This document shows positions 63,101 to 64,000 of a stretch of 64,000 nucleotides of DNA, in pieces (within the stretch, counting starts at the first letter, position 1; each line of letters opens with the position of its first letter). The position numbers and the translations under genes were made by a program. Origin of the DNA: Pyrocephalus nanus (Eukaryota; Chordata; Aves; Passeriformes; Tyrannidae); NCBI GenBank assembly GCA_038380795.1, contig CM076260.1:79025843-79089842 (forward strand), in the 5' to 3' direction. The notes under the pieces are model-generated. The model made no database searches and was not told where the DNA came from. It saw only the letters and a program-made list of their open reading frames with translations.

Positions 63101-63400
63101 ACATAGAGCCTTAATTTGGTAAATGATGGTGTCTTAATTCCATACTCAAGTAGCTGAAGTTTAAAAAACATTTCAAAATTAGAGCAATCTAGAAGAAAGA
63201 AAGTAGGAATATATAAAATTGTTTCTAAGTTATCTATAAATTTATATCATTAGAAAGTAACTTCATAGTTTCATAATTTTATGATTTCTAGTAGAAGAAC
63301 TGGATTCATTGCTGACCTCCCAGAATACATTCATAGCAAAATTAAAGGAAGAATGTTGTATGTTGGCAAGGAAGTTGGAACAAATGTCAGAAAAATACAG
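3080..63400 (+). CDS. SDCCAG8: SDCCAG8, centrosomal coiled-coil protein; 15 coding exons, 3' end outside the window
   Basis: Scaffold protein of centrosomes and ciliary basal bodies. In mammals it supports ciliogenesis and recruitment of pericentriolar material, and its loss causes nephronophthisis and Bardet-Biedl-type disease. Joining the 15 exons gives 624 codons plus two bases with no stop and no frame conflict. Recognisable landmarks are SIHQL (exon 2), SEVSPSRRR (exon 3), INDQSQYI and HLEAEVKFCK (exon 4), REQTLLDAS (exon 5), VGGLCLKCAQHEAVL (exon 8), CGEMRYQLN (exon 12), SEHQLHLTR (exon 13), ALQAQQREQELTQK (exon 14) and LTSQNTF (exon 15). Residues 1-105 are a polar, partly acidic N-terminal part ending in a basic patch. 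From about residue 130 onward the protein is mostly heptad-like coiled coil, broken by a Pro/Ser/Thr-rich linker (186-232) and a Cys/His cluster (283-308). The human protein is 713 residues long, so about 90 C-terminal residues should lie downstream. Identification is certain; the exact start codon and minor splice choices are less so. Confidence 0.97.
4481..4537. repeat. Direct repeat of 16 bases, 41 bases apart
   Basis: ACTTATTTTTCTTCTA occurs at 4481-4496 and again at 4522-4537, with related TTCTTCTATA units between. A small local duplication in a pyrimidine-rich stretch. Confidence 0.9.
7847..7888. repeat. T-rich tract with single G interruptions
   Basis: T6-G-T17-G-T7-G-T9 in intron 1. 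It is likely to be length-variable. No retroposon body is recognisable on either side. Confidence 0.9.
11462..11626 (+). CDS. SDCCAG8: SDCCAG8 coding exon 2
   Basis: 165 nt, residues 23-77; enters in phase 1 and leaves in phase 1. The acceptor is a long T tract ending TTTGCAG and the donor is GTAATA. It encodes SIHQLKYAL followed by a strongly acidic, Asp/Asn/Ser-rich stretch and ends in ELQHSHA, matching the human order. The acidic stretch diverges from human, as expected for disordered sequence. Confidence 0.97.
11627..11744 (+). other. SDCCAG8: SDCCAG8 intron 2 (118 bp)
   Basis: The shortest intron here, GTAATA to CTAG, with a G4T7 block about 12 bases before the acceptor. Read-through from exon 2 meets a stop codon after 13 codons. 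Confidence 0.95.
11745..11827 (+). CDS. SDCCAG8: SDCCAG8 coding exon 3
   Basis: 83 nt, residues 78-105; enters in phase 1 and leaves in phase 0. It encodes NQLKILLQHQ and the conserved SEVSPSRRR patch. The donor is GTATGT; a GT two bases earlier was rejected because it breaks the frame with exon 4. The acceptor tract contains a G4T7 block at 11722-11732. Confidence 0.95.
11828..14968 (+). other. SDCCAG8: SDCCAG8 intron 3 (3.1 kb)
   Basis: GTATGT to TTTAG. AT-rich unique-looking sequence. I see no repeat, RNA gene or extra exon. Confidence 0.9.
14969..15082 (+). CDS. SDCCAG8: SDCCAG8 coding exon 4
   Basis: 114 nt, 38 whole codons (residues 106-143), phase 0 at both ends. It encodes INDQSQYINHLEAEVKFCK, nearly identical to human, where the long coiled coil begins. 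The acceptor is TCCTTTAG and the donor GTATCA. Confidence 0.97.
15083..15475 (+). other. SDCCAG8: SDCCAG8 intron 4 (393 bp)
   Basis: GTATCA to TATAG. Nothing else recognised. Confidence 0.95.
15476..15601 (+). CDS. SDCCAG8: SDCCAG8 coding exon 5
   Basis: 126 nt, 42 whole codons (residues 144-185), phase 0 at both ends. It encodes EELSGMKDQVQAVVLENEEL, then REQTLLDAS, a clear heptad-type coiled coil. The acceptor is ACTATAG and the donor GTAGGT. Confidence 0.97.
15898..16038 (+). CDS. SDCCAG8: SDCCAG8 coding exon 6 (divergent linker)
   Basis: 141 nt, 47 whole codons (residues 186-232), phase 0 at both ends. It encodes a low-conservation Pro/Ser/Thr/Gly linker that breaks the coiled coil; only an NSW near its start and EL at its end align with human. 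The donor is weak (CTG|GTTGGT) and forms a GYNNGY tandem with a second GT four bases downstream (GTATAA). The upstream GT is chosen because it keeps the frame into exon 7. Confidence 0.88.
16039..17390 (+). other. SDCCAG8: SDCCAG8 intron 6 (1.35 kb)
   Basis: Begins with the weak donor GTTGGT and ends TAAAG. AT-rich. The small reading frames at 16227-16518 on both strands have no recognisable product. Confidence 0.88.
17391..17455 (+). CDS. SDCCAG8: SDCCAG8 coding exon 7
   Basis: 65 nt, the shortest coding exon in the window, residues 233-253 plus two bases of codon 254. It encodes ENLKLLYQERVDILDAQIQS, aligning with the human KLKLTYEEK segment, and restarts the coiled coil. The acceptor is TTTTCTAAAG and the donor GTAAAG. 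Confidence 0.95.
17456..19465 (+). other. SDCCAG8: SDCCAG8 intron 7 (2.0 kb)
   Basis: GTAAAG to TCTAG. Contains A12 near 17630 and a 167-codon minus-strand open frame at 18502-19005 with no recognisable domain, probably chance. Confidence 0.9.
19466..19654 (+). CDS. SDCCAG8: SDCCAG8 coding exon 8 (Cys/His cluster)
   Basis: 189 nt, residues 254-316, phase 2 at both ends. It carries the best-conserved stretch of the protein, VGGLCLKCAQHEAVLAQTH, flanked by coiled coil. Cysteines 283, 290, 293 and 305 and histidines 296, 304 and 308 form a compact cluster; most of these residues are shared with human. The acceptor is CTTTCTAG and the donor GTAGGT. Confidence 0.98.
19655..21774 (+). other. SDCCAG8: SDCCAG8 intron 8 (2.1 kb)
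   Basis: GTAGGT to TGCAG. Contains an 18-base T run at 21431-21448. No other feature recognised. Confidence 0.92.
21431..21448. repeat. T18 homopolymer
   Basis: Uninterrupted run of 18 T in intron 8. Confidence 0.95.
21775..21913 (+). CDS. SDCCAG8: SDCCAG8 coding exon 9
   Basis: 139 nt, residues 317-363; enters in phase 2 and leaves in phase 0. It encodes KERDDLMDALVSLRQNMKEM and EEANLEK, aligned with human. Coiled coil. The acceptor is TATATGCAG and the donor GTAAAA. Confidence 0.97.
21914..24321 (+). other. SDCCAG8: SDCCAG8 intron 9 (2.4 kb)
   Basis: GTAAAA to TTTAG. AT-rich with short homopolymers (A12 near 23761) and no recognisable gene or mobile element. Confidence 0.92.
24322..24474 (+). 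CDS. SDCCAG8: SDCCAG8 coding exon 10
   Basis: 153 nt, 51 whole codons (residues 364-414), phase 0 at both ends. Highly charged Glu/Lys/Arg coiled coil containing SEVERQKNSLERELAAQ. The acceptor is TTTTTTTAG and the donor GTATGA. Confidence 0.96.
24475..26962 (+). other. SDCCAG8: SDCCAG8 intron 10 (2.5 kb)
   Basis: GTATGA to TGCAG. AT-rich; nothing else recognised. Confidence 0.92.
26963..27097 (+). CDS. SDCCAG8: SDCCAG8 coding exon 11
   Basis: 135 nt, 45 whole codons (residues 415-459), phase 0 at both ends. It encodes VAILEAQMKKITSEKNSLVN and QLEQSRDQLASHE, aligned with human. The acceptor is TTTTTGCAG and the donor GTAAGC. Confidence 0.97.
27331..27360. repeat. Three-copy decamer tandem repeat
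   Basis: ACTATTTAAT followed by two copies of ACTATTTAAA, in intron 11 about 230 bases after exon 11. Confidence 0.95.
28535..28548 (-). promoter_or_regulatory. CTCF-like core motif, minus strand
   Basis: The minus strand reads TCAGCAGATGGTGC, which agrees with the core CCASYAGRKGGCRS at 12 of 14 positions. Occupancy cannot be judged from sequence alone. Confidence 0.3.
28938..28962. repeat. T25 homopolymer
   Basis: Uninterrupted run of 25 T followed by a purine-rich stretch (AAGAAGGAGAAAAAAAA), a local pyrimidine-to-purine switch. Confidence 0.95.
30004..30017 (+). promoter_or_regulatory. CTCF-like core motif, plus strand
   Basis: CCTGTAGAGGGCAC agrees with the CTCF core CCASYAGRKGGCRS at 13 of 14 positions. 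It ends about 70 bases before exon 12, close enough to influence polymerase pausing and inclusion of that exon if bound. Confidence 0.4.
30088..30204 (+). CDS. SDCCAG8: SDCCAG8 coding exon 12
   Basis: 117 nt, 39 whole codons (residues 460-498), phase 0 at both ends. It encodes CGEMRYQLNQTKMKKDEAEK and ELEIKDQ, nearly identical to human. The acceptor is TCTAACAG and the donor GTAAGA. A CTCF-like site lies about 70 bases upstream. Confidence 0.98.
31437..31469. repeat. G/T tract with T18
   Basis: G4T7, a short G/T spacer, then T18, preceded by GTTGGTGGTGGTG. The plus strand from 31401 to 31470 is almost purely G and T. Confidence 0.9.
32311..32335. repeat. T25 homopolymer
   Basis: Uninterrupted run of 25 T in intron 12, the same length as the one in intron 11. 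Confidence 0.95.
37530..37600. repeat. A/T-rich simple-sequence stretch
   Basis: AATAAT and AATTAATAAA-type units with almost no G; low-complexity DNA in intron 12. Confidence 0.85.
42013..42155 (+). CDS. SDCCAG8: SDCCAG8 coding exon 13
   Basis: 143 nt, residues 499-545 plus two bases; enters in phase 0 and leaves in phase 2. It encodes IEKLGLELNGSKQRLEQAQQ and ends SEHQLHLTR. It is isolated between introns of 11.8 and 18.9 kb. The acceptor is ATTTTCTAAG, poor in pyrimidines just before AG, and the donor is GTACCC, weaker than most in this gene. Confidence 0.97.
47395..47830. other. Orphan GC- and CpG-rich island inside intron 13
   Basis: About 430 bases of clearly GC-rich sequence with many CpG pairs sit in an AT-rich intron, 5.2 kb after exon 13. 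It contains AGATGGCGGG (47470-47479), close to the YY1 core AANATGGCGGC. Several overlapping open frames (up to 166 codons on the minus strand, 113 on the plus strand) follow from the low stop frequency and match no family I know. It could be an alternative or non-coding-RNA promoter, or a solo LTR or other transposon remnant. I found no clear TG...CA ends or target-site duplication. Confidence 0.7.
50100..50420. other. Moderately GC-rich patch of unknown origin
   Basis: More GC than its surroundings, with an A13 run near 50207 and an inverted CCAAT box (ATTGG) at about 50292. It lacks the CpG density of the island near 47.6 kb. A degraded transposon fragment is possible but nothing is recognisable. 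Confidence 0.35.
52846..52864. repeat. Short perfect hairpin
   Basis: CTGATCTG, three bases (ATC), CAGATCAG: an 8-base perfect inverted repeat. GATCAGG-like words recur nearby, at 52860 and around 53055. Confidence 0.85.
59346..59380. repeat. Paired G4T8 and G5T8 blocks
   Basis: G4T8 at 59346-59357 and G5T8 at 59368-59380, joined by GTTTTGTTTT. Two copies of the dispersed G-then-T motif discussed in the findings. Confidence 0.9.
59838..59855. repeat. Perfect 18-base palindrome
   Basis: GAGATATTGCAATATCTC is its own reverse complement. The centre TTGCAA resembles a C/EBP half-palindrome. It lies in intron 13 with no other structure around it. Confidence 0.95.
61035..61162 (+). CDS. SDCCAG8: SDCCAG8 coding exon 14
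   Basis: 128 nt, residues 546-588; enters in phase 2 and leaves in phase 1. It encodes SNEAKARALQAQQREQELTQ and QMEAQHEKT, the most human-like coiled-coil stretch. The acceptor GTAG follows an unusual tract of seven G then seven T (61017-61030). The donor is GTAGGT. Confidence 0.97.
61163..63291 (+). other. SDCCAG8: SDCCAG8 intron 14 (2.1 kb)
   Basis: GTAGGT to CTAG. The first 600 bases after the exon have a more balanced composition and several transcription-factor-like motifs (listed separately). The rest is AT-rich with nothing recognised. Confidence 0.92.
61190..61780. promoter_or_regulatory. Candidate conserved non-coding element next to exon 14
   Basis: This stretch lacks homopolymers and has balanced composition, unlike the AT-rich intron around it. 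It contains E-boxes (CACCTG near 61243, CAGCTG near 61694), homeodomain-type TTAATT and TAATCGG words around 61668-61685, and a runt-like ACCACA near 61445. Conservation cannot be tested here, so the call rests on texture only. Confidence 0.25.
63292..63400 (+). CDS. SDCCAG8: SDCCAG8 coding exon 15
   Basis: 109 nt, residues 589-624 plus two bases; enters in phase 1 and leaves in phase 2. It encodes LLTSQNTFIAKLKEECCMLA and RKLEQMSEKYR. The acceptor is TAGTAG, a NAGNAG tandem. Use of the first AG gives VEEL, which matches the human length; use of the second drops the Val. The donor is GTTAGT. Later exons are outside the window. Confidence 0.96.
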
Positions 63401-64000
63401 GTTAGTATATTTTTCTTAACCTGCCCCTTTTATTACTAGGACATACTTCCTTATTTTTTTATTTGTGTTTTAATTTTATTATTCATTTTGTCCGAGGTAT
63501 TACACATCATATCAATGTAATATATGCCCTTTAAGAAAAAGGGTGATTCTAGTTTTCTGTTGACCATATTATGTTTCTGGCTAATACTTTAAATTTCTTG
63601 GACAATTCCAATGTAAAAATTGCGTACTATTTTCTTCCTGGTGTTCATATTCTTAATATGAAAGGCAGAGAATTGTTAACAAAGCTATAGTTCGAGTTTA
63701 TCTGAAGTTATATGAAAAATGCGAAAGATTTAAAGTTTTCAAAATTGTTTTCTGTTTGTTAAATTATGTAATTAAAGCTTCTTTCACAATACTATGCTAC
63801 ACACTGAATATTGTCTATGAAGTAATTGTTATCAAAATTGCTTGTCATTGAAGCTCTGATTCTGCTGCTGCTTATTTTCCATGAATAGCAGGTCTAAATT
63901 CCAAGCGTTGAAAATTGAGGAAAAGGACAAAACCTAGAAGCAATAATAATTTAAACAAATACAAAGCTATGGAGGTTTCTGTTTAAAAGTTCTATAGGAC
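63401..64000 (+). other. SDCCAG8: SDCCAG8 intron 15, start only
   Basis: Begins GTTAGT. I searched to the window end for the next conserved coding segment and did not find it. Confidence 0.88.

Noticed and set aside
1..64000. Avian CR1 retrotransposon copies
   Set aside because: I looked for the typical CR1 3' end (ATTCTATG-type octamer repeats and the preceding conserved stretch) and found no convincing copy. A single ATTCTATG near 44805 stands alone.
1..64000. CRISPR arrays, bacterial operons, insertion sequences
   Set aside because: The window is vertebrate intronic DNA; no spaced direct repeats of the required kind and no prokaryotic gene organisation are present.

Overview
This is vertebrate nuclear DNA, most likely from a bird or another sauropsid. 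It holds one large intron-rich gene behind a CpG-island promoter, in an AT-rich background with GT-AG introns. The gene is SDCCAG8 (also NPHP10, BBS16, CCCAP), which encodes a coiled-coil centrosome and ciliary basal-body protein. The spliced reading frame follows the human protein, as I remember it, exon by exon at essentially the same length. The introns are clearly shorter than in mammals and I see no Alu, L1 or B1 sequence, which is why I favour a bird. I cannot name the species.

Layout. Bases 1-1338 are AT-rich and non-coding. Bases 1339 to about 3450 form a CpG island with three NRF1-like palindromes, a ZNF143-type element, GC boxes and an RFX X-box-like site. A good splice donor on the minus strand at 2323-2328 suggests that the island also drives a divergent gene with a non-coding first exon. 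By vertebrate synteny that gene is probably CEP170. SDCCAG8 exon 1 starts at ATG 3080. Fourteen further coding exons follow, the last ending at 63400. They join without any frame conflict into 624 codons plus two bases. About 90 C-terminal residues should lie to the right of the window.

Exons 2-11 sit between 11.4 and 27.1 kb, separated by introns of 0.1-3.1 kb. Exon 13 is isolated between an 11.8 kb and an 18.9 kb intron. The introns contain homopolymer T tracts, small tandem repeats, an orphan GC- and CpG-rich island near 47.4-47.8 kb, a few CTCF-like sites, and a possible conserved non-coding block just after exon 14. I see no complete transposon, RNA gene or second protein-coding gene.

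No new biological system is evident. The leads most worth checking are: a tandem GYNNGY donor at exon 6; a TAGTAG tandem acceptor at exon 15; a Cys/His cluster in exon 8; a strongly over-represented G4T7/A7C4 motif that lies in two splice-acceptor tracts; the orphan intronic CpG island; and an in-frame upstream ATG that would add an MGC-type N-terminus.
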